64,000 nt of DNA from Vespula vulgaris (taxonomy: Eukaryota; Arthropoda; Insecta; Hymenoptera; Vespidae). Shown in pieces: positions 50,889 to 63,524 of this stretch. The translations under genes and the position numbers were made by a program. Location of the stretch: assembly GCF_905475345.1 (NCBI RefSeq), contig NC_066586.1:6169400-6233399 (forward strand), given 5' to 3'. Below the pieces are notes generated by a model that saw only the letters and a program-made list of their open reading frames with translations, did no database searches and was not told where the DNA came from. Position 1 is the first letter of the stretch; the number at the start of each line of letters is the position of its first letter.

Positions 50889-53800
50889 GCCCCTTCCAAA
50901 ACGCTCGTGCAACGTTACGCTTGGAAACAAGGAACGTTGCCTTTTACCTTCATACGTATACCTAATATATATATATATATGTTATGTATATGTTATATAT
51001 AATACATGTAGTATATATACGTGTATATATAATAAATACATATGTGTGCGTCTTTCGTATGTAATATACTGGATAATTTCTTCTTATGCTGTGCATACGT
51101 CGTTCGATTATTATAATGGAAGTAAACAGTTGGAAGAGAAAATTTCGAATGAATAATAAAACGTTAGAAACGGTTGCTAAAAGTCATTTCAAATTTTGTT
51201 GTTTTTCGTCAATTGTCGTTATATCGACTAGTACGCCGACTACTTTTCATAAGTCGATCGAATATATAGGTAATGTATGAAAGTAGAAATATTATCAATT
51301 AGTAAAGGAAGAACTATTTTTTCATGTAATTACTAAAGCATTGTGATTTTTTACGTTTCTTTTTTCTTTCTCCTCGTGTCCTTTTCTTTCTGTTTAACAC
51401 ACTACAAACAAGGAAATACACGACAATGGCTATTATTGCTAACTTAATTAACAGGCCATCAAAATGGATTCTTTCTTGGCGACCTCGTGCGAGACATATC
51501 TATTACGGGCCACAAAATGTACGATAAATGTGGCCGGTTTAATTAAAGTCTATTTCTGTTAGCAATGAATGTGTGTAAGTGTATGTATGTGATCGGATCC
51601 AAGTGACGGTTCATGCGCAAAAGTATGTATGTGTGCTTGCGTGTGTGCACGTGCTAAATAAACCCATTTAAATAATACTTTTGAAGTAAATAGAAATATT
51701 CGGACAAAATAAAATTGTTCCACTTGATACGTAAAAATAAAAAATTGCTTTGTTAGAAGTGAATATATAAAATGAATAGAATATTGAATTATTTAAATGA
51801 AAGAAGACATAATTACATTAAATGAAAGAAAATTGTCGAATTTTTTAACCGTTTGTATTGACGATAGAAAAAATAAAGTAAGAAAAGAAAAGAAAAAGTA
51901 AATATAAACGCTATCTATTATATTATCTATTATAATCTATAATTATATTTCTGTTCAATCCCGAGAAATCCGTACATTTTATCCTTCATTTCCGCTCTTA
52001 TTCTGTTCTTTTCTCTTTCTTTGTCTTTCTCTTAATTGATATATAAGAATCTTTTATTAATAACTTATCAGTGCTGATTTGAGTATTTCTCGATAACGCG
52101 ATAAATGTTTAATGAGTCACGATAAACTGTGAGAAACGCAATCGGTATACGTTTATAAATATTTGCGATTAGATGATTTTTTTTCTATCGAACGGTACAA
52201 AAGTACGAAAAAAAAAAATTGTATTTCTCAACGAACGATACGATTTTACAAATGAGGTACGTATAATAAAAAAGAAGAAAAAGAAAAAAAGAAAAGCAAA
52301 GGAATAAGGCTAAAATAATAACCAACGGATGAGCTCGTGAAATTTTTTATCGTCACGAATTAATTTGGAAATTAGCACGTGAAATAACTACACGATACGT
52401 ATCTATCCTTCGTAGCACGCGAGTTGTTTTAATTAAGTTAATGGCCTAGATAATAATAGTATTAAGATATTATCGACATGTTAGTACATACGAGAGTAAT
52501 TTTGATGATAAAAAGACGTTCTAATAATGTTTATTAAATATGAAATAATTATGAGCAAAAACAAGCTGAAAGCGTCACGCATACATTTGTTAATGATTAA
52601 AAATTATTATTTATAGAATTTCAAATGTAAGAGCAAAATTTCTATTTATAATTATCGAATGATACGGCTAAATGAAGTTAAGATCAGATTGCATATATTT
52701 GTCATTCATATCGAAGATCTATATATGCTTCAACATATTGTCCCGTTTAATCCTCTTTCAGAAATAGAATTGCAAAATGATTATTATTTTTAATCGTTCC
52801 ATTTTCGCGTTCTTCTTATTTTCATTTTTTATCATTGTTTCTTTTTATTGTGCACGACACACACACACACACTCTCTCGTACAGTATTCACAAGTATTCA
52901 TAGATACATACACACATATACATATATGCCTTTACGTCGCATTACCATTTCAGGACTAATCGCAACTAAGCTTCGAGACTGATCCTAATTACACTTAACG
53001 GATCTTGTTAAAAATATGTTTCTTTAGAAATGCTCACACGTGCATATAATCGAGATACTACAGATTTCTGAGAGGAAGTTGGTATCTATGACGTAATGTA
53101 AAAGAAGAAGAACGTCTATTGAAAATATGTATATACTTTATAAACTCGAGGACGATGACGTGATATATCATATAAAGTAACGTCATCGTATTATCTGTAA
53201 CGTAAATTATCAAAGAAACCGAATGTAGCATGGTGTAATCGACCGTTCACATAGCTCTTCTCCCTTGCTCTTTTACAAAAATAGGATATCATAGAAAAAT
53301 AACGTCATCAAGCTGTGATATCGATAGTTACTCTTAGAACGGGTTGCCCTTTAAACCTTTTACATTGATTAACTCAATTAATAATTCGAAGGTTGATTGA
53401 ATAATTACTAAAAAGAAAATAGAATTCGATCGATCATGAAAAATGTCATTTGTTCAAAAGATGTTGTTAGAATTAGAAGAAGTAAAAATACGTAAAGAGA
53501 ATAGGAGATTCAATAGACGTAAAAATGACATTTATTCAAAAATATTGGCAGAATAAATAAAAATAACTGAAAGGAAATGGAAATTCATTTGACGTAATTT
53601 TCTCGAAGATCGTTATTTTCCATTGCGAAAATTAAGTCGATTGTCACGTTGGTGGAAATTCTCTCAATAACGCGGATAACTTGGATTTTTCATCTGAAAT
53701 ATGCTAACTATCGATCATTAGTAAGCGTGTCTTTATGCGATAGAAATTTATTAATGACTCTTATCGTTGTCTTATATATATAAGTCTAATATATATAAAT

Positions 53801-56800
53801 ATAAATATAAATATATATATATATACAAACATACATATTAATAATATATATATGAAATACACACATATGTGTACATACACATATTAGACATTATACATAT
53901 AATGCGCGCGCGCGTATATATATATATATTGTATATATTTATGTATTATATATCTATAGTGATTCGTATGATACAATGCAGACAGCGTTAATTGACTGTA
54001 CCGACGATGTGGGATCACTTCGTGGTTGACCCTAATTGGGTATGGACTTTTAGCAAATGGGTACACGCGATTTGTCTTCAATGATCATGTAATTAAGTGA
54101 CAATTACAGAATGTTATTGAGCAAGGAAATATTTTCTTTTTCAAAATCGCCGGGTATTTATATATTCTCATTAATTACGATATCTGAAGGAACTTCTTTT
54201 TTTGTAGATTTTATTGACTTGTTAACGATAGTAAACAAGTTATAATCTAATGAATTTCTCAATGATCTCAGTGAACGTAAGATCAGTTCACCATTAGGCC
54301 GATAAAATTAATTCGATTAGAAAACGTTCGATCGATTGAAATTATAAATTTTATTTTATGTTTTTATATTAAAACTTGATAACACAAAAAAAAATAAACG
54401 ACTTATAAGATTCTTTATGAACATTATGGTGAGTCGATAATTCGATTCTACGAAGAAAGAGAAATAATCACGAAGATTTCATCTAGTTCTAGTTTAAAAA
54501 CAACATTTCAATTCGACATTGATACAGATAACGACAAATGTATCTACTGTTATTATATGATTATATATATTGTCAAACTTAGCAATGTCATATTATTTTA
54601 AAGTAAACTATAATTAGAGAGTCCTTTTACCTGATTGTTACAGCAAGTAGGACGATGATAACACCGACCAATACCATAGCTATTAGCACGCCACATATCA
54701 TATAAACGCTGTCGACCGGCTGATCTGAAAAGAAAACACAAACATTTCTTTATTGAATTAGCTATATTTTGTATTAGACAAAATAAACATATATTTAATG
54801 CTCGTAAAAAAATAAGGGATTTTAAATTTCTTTTTTCATAATACAATTATCAAAATTATAATTATTAGAATATAGAAAGTAATGTTAACTGATGGTTCCT
54901 TCTGTTTATTTATTATTTTAACTTAAATAAATTAAAAATAATAACGAATAGATAATTTTTTTTTCATTTCAAATTAACATATGTGATAAAAAGTAGATCA
55001 TAGTTATAGCGTTAAAAAAAAAGAAAAAATAATTAAGAAGTTCGTACTTTTAATAATTTTTGTTGTAATTGTCTATATTCACATACTTTTGACAATTATA
55101 TACATATAAAATCTCATATTATTTTTCCTTTACTTTCTTATTTGATTTACTGCATGATCATGGGATTTTCTATCCATCCACTAGGAATATGTATAGCAAG
55201 TAAGTTAGTAAGTATTAACTAGCTATATTTTCATAGAGTGCATATGTCCGGTAAGAGTCGACGAGATTTCTACCCTCAATTTTGATCGATCGATCAACTA
55301 TATAGGTTATTCGTCATCGTATGAAAAACTTTAGTTACACGTCGTCAAGATTTCGTAACGTCTCGATTATATTTCTTTTAAATATGATCGTTTAAAATTA
55401 TACAGAATTAACAAAAAAAAAAAAAAAATGCTTTTCAATAGAACGTCAATTTAATGAATATCGAGTAATTAAGAATGGATGTCGATACGATCCCAAATTA
55501 ATGGAAATATTTTTTCTGTAAATAGGAATTACGATTAATTAGAGATTATCGTCGGATATTAAAAAATAAATCAATGCTTTAGAATTGTTTTAGAAACACA
55601 GTCGAAAGTATTTACGCGTAGCAACAATGGACACGCATTTGTATGTATGTACGTACGTACATTACACTGACCTGCCTAAAAATAACGATCGTGACTGTGC
55701 TTTCTCTTAAATTAGATTGACAACATCGGGTCGATGCTATTTGTTTTGACACTACTACTACTACTTTCACGAGGCTCTTTCATTCTTTAATTTTTATTAA
55801 AAAAATTTGTACGTAAATATTAAAAGAAATCTATTGATTTTTTAATATGATAAAAATCTTAGTATGATAAAAAAATAACTTGAGCAAAAAAATAATCAGT
55901 TCTCGATTATCAACAAAGTGTGAAAATAAACATAGCAAAAACATAATTTTTTCAATAAAAAATCGAGATCACCTTCAGTTTTTTAAATAACATCATATAA
56001 CTTGTTTTTTATATAGCATTGTAAGTGACATTGAGATAATTTTTTTGATAATTTCAGTCACTCACGAGATATTTCAACATTGTGAGTTAAAGACATCCTG
56101 TATGTATATATACATACATAGATACATTTATATCCAACAGATATCTTGTATAAGATATAGAAGAAATATACATATATATAATAGTATGTAGTATAGTATA
56201 TATGTAACATATTTACAAGGTATTGAATAAATATCGTTCCATATTTATACCGGAGATAGGACACAATATATTGAGTAAAAAATCTATATAAACATAGGTC
56301 AAAAGGTCATTTATGAGATATACACATTTTTATATGTTAGCATCATGATCGACTTATTGCTCGATATTTACAGAATATGTTCTACAATGTTGGAACTTCA
56401 TTATGTCATGTCTTCCTTCTATTTCCTCATACGTTTGGTATCTTTTTCTTAGAGTCTCTTAATAATTTCAGGTCTCTGTTGAATTATTTGACAAGAATGC
56501 AGGATTCGATCATGTAATTCTTTTAACAAGAAGTCATTTATCGGCAAACAATAGATTATGTTTTTCAAATATCCATATAAAAAAACGTCTGGGGAATTTA
56601 AATCAGAGAGTATACTATGCAAGGTTCAATTCACCTTTGACCAAGCACCGTGTCTGAGTGTTCTCTCACATTAAGCACGAAATGAATTGGACTCCCATCA
56701 TGCATCTAACAGATCAATAGTCTTTCATATGGTGAAAACATATGCTTTAAGAATCGAAGTAATGTATTCATCAAAAAATTGTGATAGGCAAACTCTGAAA

Positions 56801-59800
56801 ATCGATTTAGAAATAATATTACAGGGCCAATGAGATGATCTTTCATAATGCGTATCCAAAAATTTAACATTTCAAAGAAAATCAAGTGACATTTTCAACA
56901 TGATACTCTGTAACCTCTGAGTGATCTGACTCTGTAATACTTTAATACGATCAAGTATAAATCTTTATATGAACTTTCAACTTATCATGTAATTTTTTTC
57001 ACGATTAAAAAGAAAAAAAACCATCAAATTTGCAATCACCAGTTAATGACGTGTTTATACGTCGAAAATGTTTAACCTTTCGACCTATATTTATATGAGA
57101 TTTTTTACTCAGTATGGCGTGTCCAGTCTACCATATAAATATGGAATGGATTTTTTTAACATCCTGTATATAAAAGTCGTTGAAAGTATACATAAAAGCA
57201 TATTATATATATTTTTTATTATGCTTTAGTATATGCTTAACAACACTATTATTATATCATTAATATAATATTTAATGAAATATTATATTATATACCCACA
57301 TGATTTTGTAATATTATTATATGATTTATACTATTATTATAGAATTATATATAAGTGTAAATAAAAGTTGTGCATTGATCGTAATTTGAGAGATTAATGT
57401 TATAAATAATTTCATGAAAATTTGTTGAAAGAGAAAACGAATTGCATTAATTTCTCTCTTAGAAATGAAATTTACAACATTTGTCGTATTTGCACACGAG
57501 GTATGATGATGTTCAATGTACGAGGACAAGATAAAGCAATAAGTAAGAGAACACGTGCTGAGAATAGCCAATGTGAACTATCTTATTTTTAACTCGCTAT
57601 GCGGCAAAACTTCTTCTTTATTATTGGACTATAGGTTATATACGGATATTTCCACGACATTTAAATGCATTTTATCTTTATATTAATTTATGTCGAATAA
57701 GGTGACATTAAAAATAATCGTCATTTTTTATAACGTCACTCTTTTATAAAAAATATCATATAATTGTAGATTACGTTGCATTAATACGACTTTATGTTAA
57801 ATTTCTACTTTATAAACAATAATTTTTTCATATATTATAATGCAAATTACTATTTGCTATTTATTATGTAATTATATGTAATTATATCGAGATATGTAAA
57901 TTTCGATGTATTTTGTTTTTTCTTTAGACGAATAAACAGTTAAAAATATGAAATTTATTCGAAACGTTGTAGTAAATGTTGCTGGTTGTTAACAAATAAT
58001 CTGAATTCTGTACATAGTCCGAATAAAACAAATGATACATAATAGGAAACATCGTATATCTCTCGAGTGATGTGACTCTGTAATACTTTAATACGATCAA
58101 GTATAAATCTATATATGAACTTTCAATTTATCATGTAATTTTTTTGACGATTAAAAAGAAAAAAAGTGATAAATAAACTAGTTCTCAGATATCAGGATAA
58201 ATGAAGTGTTTAAAACGTTATCTCTCATCGTCCAAGTAGTCACTTCCTACGTGCCTCAGCACCTTCTTCTAAAGAGAGCACGTCGTTGTTTCGTGATAAA
58301 TGACATATCGTCTTTTTCATCTCTTTTTTTCATTATTTCAACAGCAATAAAATCTACTCGATATCGTGACTCCATCAATTCCTTTTATAATCCATTAATA
58401 AAACGATTTAGCGTGAAATTGCATGTTGAGCATTCAATCGATTTTACATAAATCGATTTATTCACATAATAACCCTTTCATAACTTTTTTATTTTTTGAT
58501 AAAATATACAAATTAGTTTTTCTTTTTAATATTAATTATATAAGAAATATTAAAGACATTATAATCTAATACAATCTTAAATTTTCTTTAGTATCTAAAG
58601 GAAGATTATATCATTATATAATTATACTATACAAAGATTTATTTTTTAAAGCAGTATAAAGTAATATACTATTCATATAGTATAGTTACAAATATATAAA
58701 CAAACAATTCATTTTATCATAAGAAACTGAAATAAGACATCAAAAAAAAAAAAAAAAACAAAATACAGATATACGAATATATAATTTCCAAATTAAATGA
58801 TGTCATAGAAAATGAAATGGACTCTACAAAATTCAGTACCAGTCACGGGAATGATTCATCAAAACGTAGTTAAGAAAGAAAACAATCAGGAAATTTTTAT
58901 TTCCGAGAAATGTTTAATGTAAAAATACATTCGGGAATAATATTAAATTCGTATGTATCATAAATACTGTGCACAGATTAATAGTAATTATTATGACAGT
59001 GTGTGTTTGTACCTAAATATCGATGCATATAAAATACATATATAGAAAGTAAGAAACGAAACGATATTGACTCGTATTGCTCAATATTATCTATGTGTTG
59101 TGTGTGAGCGCATGATTCTTCCTATATATATATATATTTTCTCTTCCCGTCTTTCCTCTCCCCTCTCTCTCTATCGTTTTCTTCCAACCATTCTTGACAT
59201 CTTCATTGATCTTTTTCTTTCCGTTGTTCGTTCGCTGGGGGTCATTTATCGTGGATAAGCCCAATAGACTTGCGAGTTACGCAGTTCAATGCGATGTAAA
59301 GAGCAATATTGAAACGCGATTTACGATATATACTTTTATTTGCGTTGTTCGCCTTTGTAATGATTTCGTTCTTCTTGTTAAAAGAAAAAAAAAAATATAT
59401 ATATATATATTCGAAGAATCTTTATTCTCTCGGCTAACTATACTAGGATCGATATACGATACGAATGATATAATATGTAAGATAAAGACACGTAATACCA
59501 GACCTTGAGATATTTTGATGATACAGATTTCTTGTATTTCTTTGAATTACGAATGCTTCTATATAAAAGTAATACAGGCCGTTCTATAATTCTGAACTTA
59601 TTCTTTTTTCACTTTTTTTTTCTTCTAATATCTGTAATAATAATATTGAATTTCTGTGAATTAAGAAATTTAAAATTCTGAAGTTCATGAATTTTTCTGA
59701 GTACAGAAAAACATGATGTTGGTTATATAAAATGAATTTTTTAATACGCCTATGTATATAGTAATAAAAGAAACAAACGTGGATAAAATAAGAATAGAAT

Positions 59801-62800
59801 CAGGAGCAACAGAGTTGTTAGTATGAAAAAAAATCGAGAATAAGAAATACGAATAAGATAATTTTTAAATGATAGAAAAAAATGGACAGAAAAAGTGAGA
59901 AGAAAAGATCAAAATTAAAAGAATAGAGAAAAAATATTATGAGGAGAAGAGCATAAACGTAAAGTACTTTGAAACGAGATTCACAAGAGATTTAAACCTG
60001 ATAGAAACCTTGTCTGGTACAAACACAGAGAACGGAGAGAACAATGGCGGTCGCAATAAGATAAAATAATAAAAGAAAAATATAAGGAATTAAGAGAGAA
60101 TAACAAAGAATTGGAAGATGTAGAGAAAGGGATCAATCGATCATAGCAAGATTTAGATGTGATACTGATGAAAAAGATAATAGATTTTGAGAGAAAGTAA
60201 ACGGGAAGATCTGCAGAGTTTTTATGAATAGGGCGGTAAAAATGATCGAGCATTTAATAAGGTAATGCAAAGGGATGAGAGTGAGAGAGAGAGAAAGAGA
60301 TAACAAACTAGATGGACCATCGTGCAGGAGCAAGTACAAGGAAAGAAAAAGAATACAATAAAAAAATAATAATAGAAAAATAATAGAAAGAAAAAATAAA
60401 GTAATTGTAAATAAGGGATAGCGAAAAAAGAATATAAATAAGTTTTATCAAGCATTTTAAATACCGCAATAATTATTTTTTTCTTTTAAAAAGTATTGTA
60501 ATTATAGATATACAGATAATATGTAAGCACGTGCCAAAATTTAAGAGCGAAAAATAAGAAAAGATAAAGTTTCTTTATATATTTAATCTCTGGAATAAAG
60601 CGAAATGAATGATTTATACAAATAATTACATGTAACATCCGTGTAATTATGTTGAACCAATACCTTTACAATGCTTTACGTATTATAAACTATAATGATT
60701 AGTAGAAAAAGAAGAAATTATCAAATTTAACGTTAGGGACCATAAATATGATAATGTGTTGCTATAATTATAAAATTATTTTGATGACCTCCGTTTATCA
60801 TTATCGTCTTTAGTCACGGGAAGGAGAATCAATGAATACGTTAAAGATTCAGTTTTGAGTAACGTAAGTACATTCTTGTTACAATTGTTATATTTCAAAG
60901 AAAATTAACTCGATTAATGATGCTGACTTTCGTTTATCTTTCATTGTTACTAAAGAGAATAAAGGGAAAGAGATTTCATAGATTCATAAGAAATTATTAA
61001 ATTATTATTAGATATATATGCTAATAATGTAAATATATTTGTATATCTATATACATATATATGCATATATATATATATATACAAATATTATAAAATTATA
61101 TTATATTATATTATATATATATATAAATATTTATATGCACGAGATATGCTTATATGATGTTAAAAAATATAATTTATGAACAAGGACGTCCACGTGGAGT
61201 AACGGTACACACACATTTTCATAGATGCATATAATATCAGAGAATGAGTAATACTAGAAACAAAATTTGTTTTACTAGATAAAATTAAGCATATTCTTAG
61301 ATAAGTATGTTTACATTTCTTTAGATATAATTGACTCGAAAGAAGTAAAAAAATAAATACATTTATACGATAAAATAATTTTGCAAATATTAAGTAAACA
61401 TTACTAAACAACTAAGAACAATGCTTTTTTTCACTATTTAAGGTTGCTTTGTTAAAGGCAACATTTGGAAAATAATGATAATAATAATAATTATCGATCA
61501 AAAAAATTTGGTTACATACGACATTTAAGTATATAAAGATATTCATAAATACATTTTTTTAGCAAAAGTAGAAGGTGTAATGTCGAAATAATCCAAATCA
61601 TTAGACTTTGTGCAATAGTTTTTAGGAAGTTACTGTATCATTTACTTGTACTAATGCGACACATGTAGACTATGCTGATTAGCTAAACTCATAACTTGAA
61701 TAGATGACGTATTACGATGGATGTTAATAACAATGAATTATTAAAGCGTTTAAACGACGGGACAAACAACGGTAACGTGCGTATTTCTAATACGAATATG
61801 TTTATCTACATATATACATATATATATATGTGTATACACCTATATATATCATATGTACAGATATGTACTATGTATATATATCATGTTATCTATAATGTCA
61901 TATAACTTTAAATTACACACTTTTACATGCCTTTGCATTTTATAAGCTTCATTTTGTCGCGACAAAATTAATTATTATTTTTTAATCACGTTGTTTTCTT
62001 TTTATATCTTTTAAGTATCCAAATAAGTTATTCTTACTGTAATATAATTAAATTGATATAAGTAATATTTTAACTTTTTCATATTATATAATTTTTTAAT
62101 AGATATGCCAAAACATCGAGTTATAAATGGTTAATATATATATTTATGTATTATAAAATTATATATACGTATGTATATATATATATATGTTATGAAATTA
62201 TGTGCGTATTTATGTACATTCATATTATGAAATAATATGCATATGTATATATGTGTTATGAAGTTATGTGCATATTTATGTATATTGATATTATGAAATC
62301 ATGTGCATATGTATGTACATATGTATCTATTATATATATGTATATGTATTAGATATGTATGTAAGATCACAGACAGATAAAGGCACGTGCACATAAACGT
62401 AAAGAGTAACTTTAACTATCTCATGAGCAACCGGACGAGCGCTCGTTAGCGCTTTGCATCTGCCGAAACGTTAATAATTGTTAAAAGCGCGAAGTCACCC
62501 CTAGAACAGATGTCACATTATCCGTCTACGTATTCGTCAAAATTACCGACAATAACTTACTACTTACGTAAGAGGGATTTACGTCACGATAGACACAATC
62601 GTTCGGAAACGTCTATGCGCATTAAAAGAGACCGTATCTTTTATCGTTTCGTTAACTATCGACTGTGTCTTCTATTTCTCTTTTTCTCCTCCTTTTTTTA
62701 ATATCTATCAACGACGTTTCTAGTTGCCAATATTGCATTTTTCTATCTTAAAAAAAAAAGAAAAGAAAGAAAAAGAGAAAAAAACAAGAAAAGAAAAAAA

Positions 62801-62935
62801 ATAGACGCGAAGTCAAAGCAAAGTTAATTTTAGTTATTTGTTGAAATTTTTAAAGAACGTTTCTCTTTTGATTCAAGACAAGAGAGAATAAGAGAGAAAA
62901 AAGAGAGAGAAAGAGAGATAAAGAAAGAGAGAAAA

Positions 62936-62978
<43 letters not shown>

Positions 62979-63524
62979 TAAAGAGATAGAGATAGAGAAA
63001 GGTAGAGGTACAGGTAGAGATAGAGGTACAAAAAGAGAGAGAGAGAGAGAGAGAGAGAAAGAAAGAGAAAGAGTATCGATACACTTCGAATATCGGCGCT
63101 TATAAATAAGTATGAATTATAAGAGGGATGTTCTCCATCTAAAAGTCTAAGCCCACATATCTGAGAATTTTATCGGCAATGGTCTGACGCGTTGCTCGAC
63201 TGTCAAGTATATTTTCGGCACACCGCAACACGTACTCGTACATACAACCGCTGTACAACGCTTATGATCGAGGTGTAAACTAATAGACTGTAAACGAGCC
63301 TGGTCACGAGGCCCCGTCGGCCTTTACGACACATGAAAATAGAGCGCCCGTCGAAATTCGAATAACCTAGCCCCAAGATCATCTTATTCGATCGTAAACG
63401 TCCAAACGTTGGTTACATTATGAGTAAGCATGCCGCTTAATTTTAGGATTCCGATTGTAACTTCTTTCTATGTGTCGAACAAAAGCGGTCAACTTACCGA
63501 CAGGCGACAATAATTCAAAGGAAT
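45678..63524 (-). CDS. Unrecognised single-pass membrane protein, C-terminal part (5' end off the window)
   Basis: I do not recognise this gene. Four coding exons join in frame: 63498-63524 (27 nt), 54631-54724, 49502-49865, 45678-45848, ending TGA; about 217 residues are visible. Order: short extracellular juxtamembrane piece (SFELLSPVDQPVDS), one strongly hydrophobic segment (YMICGVLIAMVLVGVIIVLL then AVTI), a basic stop-transfer (SKLRKRE), then a cytoplasmic tail: Ser/Thr/Val-rich, a nine-Thr-rich run encoded by ACC/ACA repeats, FPPPYPP (a PPxY WW-domain ligand), an Arg/Lys/Gly-rich block (PGFAKGFRKNFGGHWRRLVKR) and the C terminus PPELKDQLKTIYVY, which could bind a PDZ domain (hydrophobic at 0 and -2). 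The well-ordered tail motifs make a real gene likely. Introns are long (3.7, 4.8 and 8.8 kb), typical of neural adhesion or signalling receptors, but that is inference. Family assignment needs the ectodomain exons to the right. Confidence 0.75.
46163..46240. mobile_element. Tiny palindromic element or hairpin, about 75 bp
   Basis: 46172-46186 (ACTTAAGTATTCGTA) and 46217-46231 (TACGAATACTTAAGT) form a perfect 15-bp inverted repeat around a 30-bp loop. The outer left end TACAGTGGAG resembles Tc1-type termini (TA target then CAGTG). Confidence 0.6.
48850..48915. repeat. (GGA/GAA)n purine triplet tract
   Basis: GGAGGA and GAAGAG units; gives poly-Glu or poly-Ser frames that are not genes. A GA tract sits nearby at 48620-48647. 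Confidence 0.9.
49502..49912 (-). CDS. Possible alternative first coding exon of the membrane-protein gene (tail-only isoform)
   Basis: The tail exon's frame stays open beyond its splice acceptor (CGCAG, just above 49865) to an ATG at 49912 in a good initiation context (AAAG before, G after), adding 16 residues (MVGSNGTMIAIRLVRS) in place of the membrane segment. Joined to the last exon it would give a 193-aa soluble cytoplasmic tail. About 590 bp upstream on the same strand is a TATA-like promoter candidate. This is an inference from sequence arrangement; the frame could be open by chance. Confidence 0.3.
49866..54630 (-). other. Intron of the membrane-protein gene, 4.8 kb, with internal promoter candidate
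   Basis: The left kilobase is CpG-rich, with CT/GA tracts (50140-50190, 50800-50890) and the TATA/CRE candidate at 50501-50554. The rest is AT-rich with AT and GT tracts (53780-53940). No coding exon recognised. Confidence 0.6.
50501..50554 (-). promoter_or_regulatory. Candidate TATA/CRE core promoter
   Basis: On the minus strand a perfect palindromic CRE (TGACGTCA, 547-554 of this kb, i.e. 50547-50554) is followed 8 bp later by TATATAAG (50531-50538), which matches the TATA consensus, and about 33 nt downstream of it by GCTCAGACTC, an initiator-like sequence. The surrounding 50.4-50.66 kb is CpG-rich, unlike the AT-rich flanks. The spacing suits RNA polymerase II initiation near 50505, reading toward the tail exon of the unrecognised membrane protein. 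Confidence 0.45.
56226..57158 (-). mobile_element. Decayed Tc1/mariner-superfamily transposon
   Basis: Long imperfect terminal inverted repeats of about 85 bp, 56226-56310 and 57074-57158, sharing CCATATTTATA, GACAC, GAGTAAAAAATCT and a TATA(A)ACATAGGTC-like block. Between them the minus strand keeps transposase-like fragments broken by stops and frameshifts: SPDVFLYGYLKN near 56575-56610, resembling the SPDLTPLDFFLWGYLK block with its catalytic Asp, then ELHDRILHSCQIIQQRPEI, and GRHDIMKFQHC near 56390-56420. Non-functional; a pseudogene within a short element. Confidence 0.75.
58060..58165. repeat. Detached copy of part of the decayed transposon
   Basis: Nearly identical to 56916-57020: GACTCTGTAATACTTTAATA, CGATCAAGTATAAATCT, ATATGAACTTTCAA and TTATCATGTAATTTTTTT are shared in order, with only a few differences. 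Terminal repeats were not found here. Confidence 0.85.
62935..62980. repeat. (GATA)n microsatellite
   Basis: About eight GATA units followed by GA repeats; a second GA tract at 63031-63060. Confidence 0.95.

Larger units (their letters stand above)
54725..63497 (-). other. Intron of the membrane-protein gene, 8.8 kb
   Basis: AT-rich. Holds the decayed transposon (56226-57158), its partial copy (58060-58165), AT/GATA/GA tracts, and two patches of more balanced composition at 62415-62500 and 63150-63420 that may be regulatory. Further undetected short exons of the gene cannot be excluded. Confidence 0.55.
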
